From assembly GCA_027320425.1 (NCBI GenBank), contig DAHVLJ010000020.1, positions 1-64,000 of the forward strand: a DNA stretch of 64,000 bases, given 5' to 3'. The translations under genes were made by a program, and so were the position numbers. Within the stretch, counting starts at the first letter, position 1; every line of letters starts with the position of its first letter. This DNA comes from Nitrososphaerota archaeon (GTDB lineage Archaea; Thermoproteota; Nitrososphaeria; Nitrososphaerales; Gagatemarchaeaceae). This document shows, piece by piece, positions 55,453 to 64,000 of this stretch. The notes under the pieces are model-generated. The model searched no databases, was not told the origin of the DNA, and saw nothing but the letters and a program-made list of their open reading frames with translations.

Positions 55453-56736
55453 TTGAAGCTCAAACCGGTGGGCGAAATCAGGGACCCGGTCCACGGGTAC
55501 ATCCAGTTGACCGATGTCGAGAAACAGCTTATCGATTCCCCGTTCGTCCAGAGACTGAGGAAGATACACCAGCTTGCCGGTTCGTACTTGGTGTATCCGG
55601 GTGCCACGCACACGAGGTTCGAGCACGTCATCGGGACAATGCACGTAGCTGGCCTCACGGCCGAGGCGCTGGCTCAAGGAGCCGAGATGGACCCTGAGCT
55701 TGTGCAGGAAGTGAGACTGGCAGCACTGTTACACGACGTAGGGCATGGTCCGTTCTCACACATGTACGAAGACGTGTTGAAGGGAAAATCACATGAGGAA
55801 ATCTCGCAGCGGGTGATACGCGAGACCTCGGTCGGGGACATTCTGGACAGCTACGGTTTCTCTCCAAAGAAGATGTCAGAGTTCGCGGTAGGGAGACAGA
55901 GGTCCAGGGCGCCGTTCATGAACGAAATCATCGCAGGGAGTTTGAGCGCAGACATGATGGATTACCTCCCACGCGACTCCTATTTCACGGGGGTCGAGTA
56001 TGGAAAGGTGGACGCGCAGAGAGTGATGAACTCTCTCCACGTAGCGGCTGGGCATCTGGTGATCGACGACGCGGCAGTCTACGCCTACGAAGCGCTCCTC
56101 CTTGCCCGCTACGAGATGTTCAAAGCAGTCTATTTCCACCGTACAGTCCGCGCCGCGGAGCTCATGCTGGCTCGCTCTATGCAGCTCGCGGATGGGGTCT
56201 TGGGCCTGACCGACCTCAAAGACCTTTCGAGATATCTCGATCTCACGGACGAGCTCGTGATACACAGCCTCGTAACACTGGAACCGTCGACTCCAGACCT
56301 TAGGGAAGCGAGGCGCCTAGCGGTCGATTTCAACGACAGGCGACTTGTGAAGTGCGCATTCGAGAGGGTCGTCCAGAGAAAGGAAGAGAAGGTCGGTCTG
56401 CTCTTCGCAGACGAATCTGCCAGGGAGAAGACCGTGGCTGCCATCGCTGAGGCGTCAGGGGTGGACCGGGGGAAGCTCTACCTCGACGTCCCCACAACCC
56501 CATCGGTTCCCTATACCTACACCAAAGGGGTGTTGAAGGAAGTGAACCTGCTGAAATTCGAAGGGAACAGGAAGGTGGTGAGGGCTGTCCCCCTGAGCGA
56601 GTTGTCGCTTGTGGGTTCTATCGCTGGGTTCATGGACGTGCTGCGGGTATACACAACGCAGGAGAACAGGCCGGCGGTGGAGAAGGCCACCTCGAAGCTC
56701 TTCAGAGACGACGGTTTCGTCGAAACACTGGTCTGA
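55453..56736 (+). CDS. HD-domain phosphohydrolase (dNTPase-like)
   Basis: IRDPVHGYIQLTDVEKQLIDSPFVQRLRKIHQL..THTRFEH..LLHDVGHGPFSH; likely TTG start at 55453. Confidence 0.92.
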   Translation: MKLKPVGEIRDPVHGYIQLTDVEKQLIDSPFVQRLRKIHQLAGSYLVYPGATHTRFEHVIGTMHVAGLTAEALAQGAEMDPELVQEVRLAALLHDVGHGPFSHMYEDVLKGKSHEEISQRVIRETSVGDILDSYGFSPKKMSEFAVGRQRSRAPFMNEIIAGSLSADMMDYLPRDSYFTGVEYGKVDAQRVMNSLHVAAGHLVIDDAAVYAYEALLLARYEMFKAVYFHRTVRAAELMLARSMQLADGVLGLTDLKDLSRYLDLTDELVIHSLVTLEPSTPDLREARRLAVDFNDRRLVKCAFERVVQRKEEKVGLLFADESAREKTVAAIAEASGVDRGKLYLDVPTTPSVPYTYTKGVLKEVNLLKFEGNRKVVRAVPLSELSLVGSIAGFMDVLRVYTTQENRPAVEKATSKLFRDDGFVETLV

Positions 56737-56775
56737 TTATGTTGGGCGTAATATACTAGCCACGCCTAAACTTCC

Positions 56776-58650
56776 GTGGAGTTCGGCGACCGTTTCGCCT
56801 ACGAGACCTTCCGACCGGGCCAGAGGGAACTGGCAGAGAGGGTCTACAGGGGGTGTACAGAAGGCGGGATACTGATCACCGAGGCGATGAGCGGGTTCGG
56901 AAAGACCTCCGCCGTGCTCACGGGGGTTCTCTCCGCGGCGGAGGAGGCAGATTACAAGATAGTCTACGCTTGTCGGACAAAACGCCAGATTAACAGAGTA
57001 GTAGAGGAGATCGCAAGGCTCCAGGTAAGACACCCGTTCAAAGCCGCGTCAATGCTTTCGAAATACGACTACTGCCTTCTTAGGCGGCATAGAGCAATTC
57101 CTCCCGAGTCGTTCGGGTGGTACTGCACCTTCAACACAAGCAACAGCCTCTGCTCCTACTTCATGAACGTGCCTCTGACGAAAGCGTTCGGCCTTCTGGT
57201 GCAGAGCACCTTGGAAAAGGCGCCTCGTCATCACGAGCTCATGAGAGGGGCCGAGGCAATACACGTTTGCCCCTACGAAGTGACGCGACTAGCAATGGTG
57301 CAAGCACGACTTATCGTGGTGCCCTATCAGTACGCCTTTGACCCGAGGGCCATGTCCATGCTCTTTGACAACGGGTCGGTGGAGCGGAAGCGGGCCATAA
57401 TCGTCGTAGATGAAGCACACAACCTTCGAGACTTCTACAGGGGGGCGGGCTCTGCTACTTTGTCCCTGGACCAGGTCAGAGGGGCATCTCGAGAGGCGAG
57501 GGCGTTATTGATGGAAGAAGCCGCAAAATCGCTGTCTGCCTTGGAATCGTCCCTGGAAGAAATCATCACCGCTACCCACGGATGGCGTCTGGACAAGGGA
57601 GCCGTCGTCGAGAAGTTTCGAAGCGACCGAGGCACCGCTTGGCTTCAGAACCTGGCGTTCGAGCTGAGCGCAAGCTCGGGGGCGGCTTGGGGTTCGGTGA
57701 TGTTCGAACGCAGGCTCCCCTCTTTGATTCTTCGGGTGGGAGAGTTCCTCTCGAAGCTGTCTTCGTCATCTCCCAGCGTCTTGGTAAAGTGGGACAACTA
57801 CCTGGGGCTGGTCGACCCTGACCCCGTCAGGACCACGTCAGACTACCTAGGAGAATTCGGGAGCGCCATCCTTGTCTCCGCCACGGTGAGCCCATCCTCG
57901 GTATTCGCGCGATCCATCGGTCTCGACCCTGCCGAGGTACGGACCTACCAGGCTTCGACGGCTCCCACGGTGTCAGTCAGGACGGCGGTGGATACGGGGA
58001 CCTCCACCCGTTACAGATTGAGGACTCCTGAAATGTATTCCAAGATTGCGAACCGGATTGCCGCGGTAATCGGCTCGACCACCTCGGGGGTGGGTGTGTT
58101 CGCGCCGTCATACTCTATGCTTGGTGCAATCTTCGAGATGGTGTCAAAGAGGGTGGGGGGCCGAAACATGGTTTCAGAATCTCCAGGGCTTTCGAACGAC
58201 CAGGCGACGGATGTATTCGACTCGTTCAGATCGGCCGACGACTCGGTCCTTTTTGCCGTCCAAGGGGGACGGTTCTCCGAGGGCGAAGATTTCGAAGGCG
58301 GAGCAATGGGCTCTATCGTAGTCGTCGGTCTCGGGCTCCCTCCGCCCACTCCAATGATGCACGCCGAATACGCCTTCCTCAAACGCGCGGGAAACCAAGA
58401 CTCTTTCCTAATGCTCTCGCGCCTTCCGGCAATGCGTAAGGCGTTCCAGGCTGCGGGGAGGCACGTGAGAAGTCCTGGAAAGAAAGGTCTGGTATTCTTC
58501 TTGGACGAGCGTTTCGGCTCGTCGACGGCTATAGACCTGATGCCCACATGGCTAAGGAGCGACCTTACCATAGGGGATTTTTCACCAGGAACCATCGAGG
58601 CTTTCAGCCGTGGGTTCTGGGACACCCAAACACCACCTCTCCCTTCCTGA
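56776..58650 (+). CDS. XPD/Rad3-like Fe-S helicase
   Basis: FGDRFAYETFRPGQRELAERV, EAMSGFGKT, four spaced Cys (YDYC/WYC/NSLC/HVC), VVDEAHN. Confidence 0.88.
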   Translation: MEFGDRFAYETFRPGQRELAERVYRGCTEGGILITEAMSGFGKTSAVLTGVLSAAEEADYKIVYACRTKRQINRVVEEIARLQVRHPFKAASMLSKYDYCLLRRHRAIPPESFGWYCTFNTSNSLCSYFMNVPLTKAFGLLVQSTLEKAPRHHELMRGAEAIHVCPYEVTRLAMVQARLIVVPYQYAFDPRAMSMLFDNGSVERKRAIIVVDEAHNLRDFYRGAGSATLSLDQVRGASREARALLMEEAAKSLSALESSLEEIITATHGWRLDKGAVVEKFRSDRGTAWLQNLAFELSASSGAAWGSVMFERRLPSLILRVGEFLSKLSSSSPSVLVKWDNYLGLVDPDPVRTTSDYLGEFGSAILVSATVSPSSVFARSIGLDPAEVRTYQASTAPTVSVRTAVDTGTSTRYRLRTPEMYSKIANRIAAVIGSTTSGVGVFAPSYSMLGAIFEMVSKRVGGRNMVSESPGLSNDQATDVFDSFRSADDSVLFAVQGGRFSEGEDFEGGAMGSIVVVGLGLPPPTPMMHAEYAFLKRAGNQDSFLMLSRLPAMRKAFQAAGRHVRSPGKKGLVFFLDERFGSSTAIDLMPTWLRSDLTIGDFSPGTIEAFSRGFWDTQTPPLPS

Positions 58651-59251
58651 AGGCGATCTTGGCGGCAGACACCTCGTCGCGCTGGATGCCCTTTATCTTC
58701 CAAGTCCGCGCAGAAGTGCCCGATTCGTCCACCAGTTCCACGGTGGCTGTGGGGACAGCCTTCTCAAAACCCTCGATTAGCCTTGCGGCAAGGCTCTTGT
58801 TGCCGTTCCCTACCCTCACCAGCATAGGAGAGCCCGGCATTCCTCGCGCGAACGCCTTCGCCTTCGAACAAACGGCCATCAGCGAGTCGTAGGTGCCGAA
58901 GGCGAGTCTTGTCCTTCCATAGAACACGGCAAGGCCGGTCCTCTTTCCAGGGTCTACACCCACGAGTATGAGGTCCTCTTCCCCTCCCAGACGGGACACA
59001 ACCTGACCCTTGAACACCCCGGGATTCTCATCGAGGCACTCCAGTGTCATGGCTCTCTCTCCGAACCGTTCTGACTCGCTCGCCGTCGTGAGAACGAGGT
59101 CGCATTCGCTCACGTCAGACTCTGGCAGCAAGCTCGAAAAAGGGAGCCCTGCCCTCCTCAGCCTCGACACCAGAGAGTAGTACGCCCGGGCCTTTGAAGT
59201 CGCCACGCAGATGCGGCTCAATTTGAAATACGCACACGCAGCACACTCCAC
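58604..59251 (-). CDS. RuvC/RNase H-fold nuclease-like protein
   Basis: LILVGVDPGKRTGLAVFYG and VELVDESGTSARTW resemble RuvC/YqgF motifs; true start may be internal. Confidence 0.6.
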   Translation of the reverse strand: MECAACAYFKLSRICVATSKARAYYSLVSRLRRAGLPFSSLLPESDVSECDLVLTTASESERFGERAMTLECLDENPGVFKGQVVSRLGGEEDLILVGVDPGKRTGLAVFYGRTRLAFGTYDSLMAVCSKAKAFARGMPGSPMLVRVGNGNKSLAARLIEGFEKAVPTATVELVDESGTSARTWKIKGIQRDEVSAAKIAFRKGEVVFGCPRTHG

Positions 59252-59253
59252 TA

Positions 59254-59853
59254 ATGAGTCTTAACGAGGACCGGGCCCGCTCTTTCCTTGGACCCCTCGA
59301 AGGCAAGACTGCCACGTTTCAGTTGGGTGGGAGAGAGGCGAACCTTGCATTTTCACGTACCACGATGCACGTACTCGCGACGGCACGCACGCCATGCGTC
59401 ATCTTAGACCTCGACGCGTTCTATTCTTCCAATGCTGACCATATCTTTCGAAGGTTACCTGGAGACCTAGCATCTTTCGAGTTGCGCGTACCAGCTGCAG
59501 GAGCCGACATCGAAGCAGAGTTTTCTTCCTTGTTCGAGGCGGAGCCCAGAGCGATTGTCGTAGATAGCCTGAACACCCTTTATCATCTGTTCTCCCAAGA
59601 AGACGGGCGCTCCAGGGGGCGTAAGGTGCTTTTCGCCCTCGAAGCGCTCTCACAGTTCGCTCGGGCCAACGGCAAGCCAGTGGTGTTGACCATGTACAGG
59701 CGCGAGGGTCTGGTCAAGCAGGGGCGAGGGAGGACTATCGCAACCCTGTCTGATATCGCAGCCTCGGCCAAGACGGACGGCCACGAAATTGGTATCGCGA
59801 CAGAAAAGGGGACAGCCTGGCTCGGGGGATCTGTCTCTATCCGAATCCCTTGA
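59254..59853 (+). CDS. RecA-superfamily protein lacking Walker A
   Basis: AIVVDSLNTLYHLF Walker B-like, GKPVVLTMYRREG..IATLSDIAAS; no GxxxxGK[ST]. Confidence 0.6.
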   Translation: MSLNEDRARSFLGPLEGKTATFQLGGREANLAFSRTTMHVLATARTPCVILDLDAFYSSNADHIFRRLPGDLASFELRVPAAGADIEAEFSSLFEAEPRAIVVDSLNTLYHLFSQEDGRSRGRKVLFALEALSQFARANGKPVVLTMYRREGLVKQGRGRTIATLSDIAASAKTDGHEIGIATEKGTAWLGGSVSIRIP

Positions 59854-60244
59854 GAATCGCCATGTCTATTCCTGCGAATATGGCGACCACCAGCAGGAGG
59901 AGAGCTAGCGCGAGATACAGGTTTACAGTGCGGCTTCGTACCGTCTGTCTCCCACTCAGATACACGAGGTAGACACCTGCGCCACCGGCGAAGATTACGA
60001 ACGCGTTGACAATCGCCTCCGGAATCGTCTCGGCTTGGCCGTTGGGATATGGGATGTACGTCTGGTTGGGCGTGGGGTAGACTATGGCAGTGACGAACCC
60101 TGCCATCAAAGCTACCAAGACAAGGACGTACAGGGCTTGGACGAATCCCTCTCGCTTCATGAAAGAACTGAGTAAACCTGCCGCACCGTCCCGGACGGTC
60201 CCTATCGTCCTCCGATACGCCGACTCTAGTGCCTGTCTTATCAT
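59837..60244 (-). CDS. Small membrane protein
   Basis: Three hydrophobic segments; upstream stop adjoins next gene of topA operon. Confidence 0.5.
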   Translation of the reverse strand: MIRQALESAYRRTIGTVRDGAAGLLSSFMKREGFVQALYVLVLVALMAGFVTAIVYPTPNQTYIPYPNGQAETIPEAIVNAFVIFAGGAGVYLVYLSGRQTVRSRTVNLYLALALLLLVVAIFAGIDMAILKGFG

Positions 60245-60451
60245 TCAATCACCTTGCAGAAACTCTGCTGTCTCCTTTGCCCACTGGCCCGTTTGAACGT
60301 TGCGTTTAACGTTATCCAGGTATTCGGCCCATCCCATCTCCCCATACGCCTCAACCCACCGAGGGTAAGCGGCCTGTAGCTTCTCTTTGGCTTCGACGTG
60401 GTGCCGGCAGAGTTCACCGGCGGCGTCCCTACCACAGATGAGACACTTCAT
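60245..60451 (-). CDS. Small zinc-finger protein
   Basis: Start MKCLICGRDAAGELCRHHVEAKEKLQ; 4-nt overlap with topA. Confidence 0.6.
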   Translation of the reverse strand: MKCLICGRDAAGELCRHHVEAKEKLQAAYPRWVEAYGEMGWAEYLDNVKRNVQTGQWAKETAEFLQGD

Positions 60452-62499
60452 TTCTTCCTCCCGGGGCAGTCCTGATTGATACAGAGTCTCCAGGGGCGTC
60501 CCCTGCCTGTGACACTGATTACCGGCCAGGAACAATCATCACACGCTTTCAGGACCTTTATCGTCCCCTTCTGAGGAAGCGGGGAAGATGCACGGCAGGC
60601 GGACGGGTAGTTCGAACAGCCCGCGAACCGCTTGCCTGTGGCTCTGGACGTAATCAGCCTCAGTTCACCTGATTTGCATACCGGGCACCTCCCCAGCACG
60701 AACTGTTTCGCCGTCGTCATTTCCAACGCCGACCCGATCTCCTTTCCCAGGGCGTCTTCTTCGGCGCCAAGGACCGAAAGCTGGTCCGCGATGGTTCTGA
60801 TCGTCTCCCTAAGAATCATCGCTTCTCCGCTTCCGGCATCCTCCACCACTTCCAGTTTTTCTTCTATCTTCCTGGTCAGGCCGGTGCCCACAATGGTTGG
60901 GGCGAACCGCTCCATCACATCTATGACCACGAACCCCAGCTCTGACACCTCCATGTTTTCTCCGGAAACATATCCCCTATCCACCAGGGTGGCGATTATG
61001 TCTGCTCTTGTGGCCTTTGTCCCTATCTCTTCTCTTTCCATCTTCTCGAGCAGGCTCCCGGGATTGTACCGGTTCGGCTTCAGCTCGAACTTTTCTTCGG
61101 CATCGACGCTCGAAGTCAACAGCCTGTCGCCTTCGGAAATCTGGAGGATTTCCTTGTCCCTGTAACCAGCATACCTTCCATAGTGGTCCATCCATCCCTG
61201 AAAGACCGTCCTTCCTCCAGAAGCCACGAACTTATGAGACCCTACCATGATTGTGACATCCACCAATTCGCGCCTTGCAGAAGCTCCGAACGCGGCGAGG
61301 AACCTTCTGACGACGAGGTCGAAGATAGAGCTCTCAAAGCGTCCGAGAGGGTGCCTGGGCTTCTCCCCGGTAGGGTGGATGGCTGGATGGGCCGGGTCTG
61401 ACTTCGGTCCTTGGACCGGCTTAGCCCCAGACCTCAGGATTTCATCGGCAATCCGAGAATATTCCTGGAACTTGCTGATGCCGGCGACGATACCTCTCAG
61501 GTTCAACGACGGCGGAAGCTTCTGGCTCCCTGTCCTCGGGTAAGATATCAGCGCGCCCAGATAGAGGCGTTCTGCGATCTGCAGAGTCCTGCTAGGCGAG
61601 ATGCCGAATATCCGATATACTTCTTTCTGCAACTCTCCGATGTCAAAAGGGGGCGGGGGCCCTACCTGCACCATCCGTCTTTTGACTGAAGCCACAACCG
61701 CACCCTCTCCAAGGCAATCTTCGCGGATTCTTTTTGCTGCAGCCGAAGTGCGGATCTTCTCCTGAGCATAGGCAGCTGCGACCTTCTTCCCGTTAACGTC
61801 GAACACGCCGGAGATTTTCCAGTAGGGGGTGGGGACGAACTCTCGTATCTCCCTCTCACGGTCCGCCAGGAAACGGAGCGTCGGCCCCTGTACTCTCCCG
61901 ATGCTTACCGTCCTATACCTGATCCCTGAACCAAGGACGGCTTGGGACAGCGCCCTCGACATGTTCACCCCCCAGACGAAGTCAATGGAATGTCTTGCCC
62001 TCCCAGCCCGAGCCAGTCCCTGGTTCGGCTCAGGTTCTAGGGAGTCGAACGCCCTCTTCAGGTCCTCTTCGGTAAGGGTAGAGAACTTGGCCCTGAGCGA
62101 GTCCGCCTCCCTTCCCCCGCACGCATATCTGAGCAGGTTGTGTCCGATTGTCTCTCCTTCGGCGTCGAAATCACAGGCGTTTACTAGCCTAGTTGCGCCG
62201 GAAGACAGCTTCTTGATGGCGGAGACGCGTCTTCCTGCGCCCACACTGTCGTCATCCACCAGGTTTGAAGGATACCACTCTACATCGAAGACTGGATATA
62301 CGGTCCTCTCGTCGATAGGGTCTGATATGCCGTAAACATGACCTTGGGCAGCACAAACCACGAATTCTTCCCCGTTCAAAGTGAAACTGTAGACCGATGT
62401 GCCTTCGACTAGAGCACTCTTGCTCGTACCATCGGAAAGCGCACTGGCGACCCTCCTGGCGGCGTCAGGCTTCTCGCATATCACCAGAGTGTATCCCAA
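60448..62499 (-). CDS. topA: DNA topoisomerase type IA
   Basis: Toprim start YTLVICEKPDAARRVA, DFDAEGE, LISYPRTGSQKLP, C-terminal zinc ribbons. Confidence 0.96.
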   Translation of the reverse strand: MGYTLVICEKPDAARRVASALSDGTSKSALVEGTSVYSFTLNGEEFVVCAAQGHVYGISDPIDERTVYPVFDVEWYPSNLVDDDSVGAGRRVSAIKKLSSGATRLVNACDFDAEGETIGHNLLRYACGGREADSLRAKFSTLTEEDLKRAFDSLEPEPNQGLARAGRARHSIDFVWGVNMSRALSQAVLGSGIRYRTVSIGRVQGPTLRFLADREREIREFVPTPYWKISGVFDVNGKKVAAAYAQEKIRTSAAAKRIREDCLGEGAVVASVKRRMVQVGPPPPFDIGELQKEVYRIFGISPSRTLQIAERLYLGALISYPRTGSQKLPPSLNLRGIVAGISKFQEYSRIADEILRSGAKPVQGPKSDPAHPAIHPTGEKPRHPLGRFESSIFDLVVRRFLAAFGASARRELVDVTIMVGSHKFVASGGRTVFQGWMDHYGRYAGYRDKEILQISEGDRLLTSSVDAEEKFELKPNRYNPGSLLEKMEREEIGTKATRADIIATLVDRGYVSGENMEVSELGFVVIDVMERFAPTIVGTGLTRKIEEKLEVVEDAGSGEAMILRETIRTIADQLSVLGAEEDALGKEIGSALEMTTAKQFVLGRCPVCKSGELRLITSRATGKRFAGCSNYPSACRASSPLPQKGTIKVLKACDDCSWPVISVTGRGRPWRLCINQDCPGRKK

Positions 62500-62543
62500 A
62501 ATCGAACCCTCGCAGGAAGTCCAACAGAGTTACAGTGCTCTGT

Positions 62544-62744
62544 TTAGGAGAAGGAACCGTCGATCTTCTTTACTTCCACCTGGTACTTCGCAGGCGCAAG
62601 CTTTACTCCGCACTTCTTACAGCGGTAGTCAGCTGCTTTCAACACGTCTCCCGGAGATCTGAGGTCGAAGCCAGAGTATAGAGGAGAACCACAGGAACTA
62701 CAGACTATCTCGTATGTCAATGCCGCGTCCTGGCGCCCCGCCAT
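62544..62744 (-). CDS. Small zinc-ribbon protein
   Basis: IVCSSCGSPLYSG...DYRCKKCGVKL. Confidence 0.65.
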   Translation of the reverse strand: MAGRQDAALTYEIVCSSCGSPLYSGFDLRSPGDVLKAADYRCKKCGVKLAPAKYQVEVKKIDGSFS

Positions 62745-62748
62745 AGAT

Positions 62749-63522
62749 TTAGGCGTATGCGCTTTGAGAGTGGCCCAGACTTCTCAGGAAAACGTCATCG
62801 TCGGTGGAGATGGCGAATCTGCCGCCGTCGTATTCTTCATCGATGAGCAGATCCCTTCCTATGCCACGGGCGACCACCAGGGGTGTGGCTTCATCCGACT
62901 CTCCCATCAGCACTTCGGCCGCGGAGGCTAGGTCGTCCGCAAGCGCCTGGGATGTCACCTTCAGCACGTTGCCGAAGAGGTCTGACCTTCCCCTCATATC
63001 GAGGACCGCCTCTATCCCCGACGAGGCGACCGCCACTCCGGTGGTGCCCTTCCGCGTAGGCGAAAGCCGGCTGTCACAAACTACCACCCCCACCGAAACG
63101 CCTCTCGAAAACTTCAACGATTCCCTGATCTTCCTTGCAGAGACCTCTGACTTCATCGGGTACAGCACAACCATCCCATGGGCCACGTTCGACTTGTCGA
63201 TCCCGGCGTTGGGGGTTAGCAACCCATCCTTTGCCGCGAGAATGAAGCCAGGGATGCCGCCGATTATTTCGTCCGACTCCCGGATGACGAGTTCACAGAG
63301 CTTGGGGTCCATATGATGCCTCGCGGCCAACTCCTTGGCTTTGGCCCCCGGCCGGACCGTCGCCAGTTTTACGACCCGACCTTCGGACATGGCGACGAAT
63401 TTGCTTGAGATGACAATCACGTCCCCGTCATCCAGTTCGGCGCCTATTCTTCGGTCAACGAACTCGACGAGGTCGAACCGAGATATTTTTGCTGGCGTTG
63501 GAACAGGGACAAAGGTCAGCAT
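62749..63522 (-). CDS. cofE: Coenzyme F420-0:L-glutamate ligase
   Basis: IVISSKFVAMSEGRVV, NAGIDKSNV, MKSEVSARKIRESL, VVVCDS. Confidence 0.88.
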   Translation of the reverse strand: MLTFVPVPTPAKISRFDLVEFVDRRIGAELDDGDVIVISSKFVAMSEGRVVKLATVRPGAKAKELAARHHMDPKLCELVIRESDEIIGGIPGFILAAKDGLLTPNAGIDKSNVAHGMVVLYPMKSEVSARKIRESLKFSRGVSVGVVVCDSRLSPTRKGTTGVAVASSGIEAVLDMRGRSDLFGNVLKVTSQALADDLASAAEVLMGESDEATPLVVARGIGRDLLIDEEYDGGRFAISTDDDVFLRSLGHSQSAYA

Positions 63523-63578
63523 ACACCCTTACGAACCTTGGCCCACTTAAATAGAGTCGGCCGAAGTCACCGCGTCTT

Positions 63579-64000
63579 TTGCTCAGGAAGACCCAGCTCT
63601 ATGACTACCACAGGGCCCACGCGAAGCTCACAGAGTTCGCAGGGTATGACATGCCCCTTTGGTACACGACCACATCAGAGGAACACATGGCCGTCAGGAA
63701 TGCTTCTGGTATCTTCGACGTTTCACACATGGCGAGGTTCGAGGTGACGGGGGGCCAGTCAACAGAATTCCTCGAGGGCCTCGTGCCTACCGCCGTCCAG
63801 TCCCAGCAACAGGGGAAGGCGTTCTACACTTTGTTGCTCAACGATCACGGCGGCATCATCGACGACCTGATCATAGTCAGGCTGCAGAGCGACAGGTACA
63901 TGGTCGTGGTAAACGCGGCGAACGCTCAGGCCGACAAGAAGCACATGCTGGACCACGCCCCGTCAGGGCTGCAACTGGTCGATAGGACTGAGGAGACCGC
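63579..64000 (+). CDS. gcvT: Aminomethyltransferase GcvT (partial)
   Basis: TTG start: LLRKTQLYDYHRAHAKLTEFAGYDMPLWYTTTSEEHMAVRNASGIFDVSHMARFEVTG; runs off the window. Confidence 0.88.
   Translation, partial: MLRKTQLYDYHRAHAKLTEFAGYDMPLWYTTTSEEHMAVRNASGIFDVSHMARFEVTGGQSTEFLEGLVPTAVQSQQQGKAFYTLLLNDHGGIIDDLIIVRLQSDRYMVVVNAANAQADKKHMLDHAPSGLQLVDRTEET

Overview
This 64 kb window is a dense archaeal chromosome segment with overlapping, operon-like genes, many GTG/TTG starts and TATA boxes close upstream of starts. The gene content (both PolD subunits, a diverged family-B polymerase, Elf1-like zinc protein, Alba, RPA, GGGP synthase, CofE, Sec61-beta) suggests a TACK archaeon, possibly in the Thaumarchaeota/Nitrososphaeria range; that placement is inference. 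It is rich in replication and repair genes: PriL, RPA, Cdc6/Orc1, PolD DP1 and DP2, Pol IV, PolB, XPD-like helicase, TopA, ThyX and Tmk. The main observations are: (1) a likely replication origin with several ORB-like elements at about 29.05-29.40 kb and near the cdc6 start at 31.4 kb, plus paired GTGAAC motifs; (2) an operon of a RecA-fold protein lacking a Walker A lysine, two tandem paralogous ~88-aa proteins and a family-B polymerase with an altered motif C, reminiscent of a bacterial mutasome; (3) a Cys-rich winged-helix regulator followed by a 20-aa, 7-Cys metallothionein-like peptide that the ORF track missed; (4) intron-bearing tRNAs with repeated 14-nt introns, including a tRNA-Thr(UGU) that seems to carry a D-arm intron plus an anticodon-loop intron; (5) a divergent RuvC-like nuclease / ATPase-dead RecA-like pair next to an XPD-like helicase; (6) a tandem ThyX / degenerate ThyX-like pair; (7) several unannotated small proteins. 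No CRISPR array, rRNA or clear prophage or transposon was seen.
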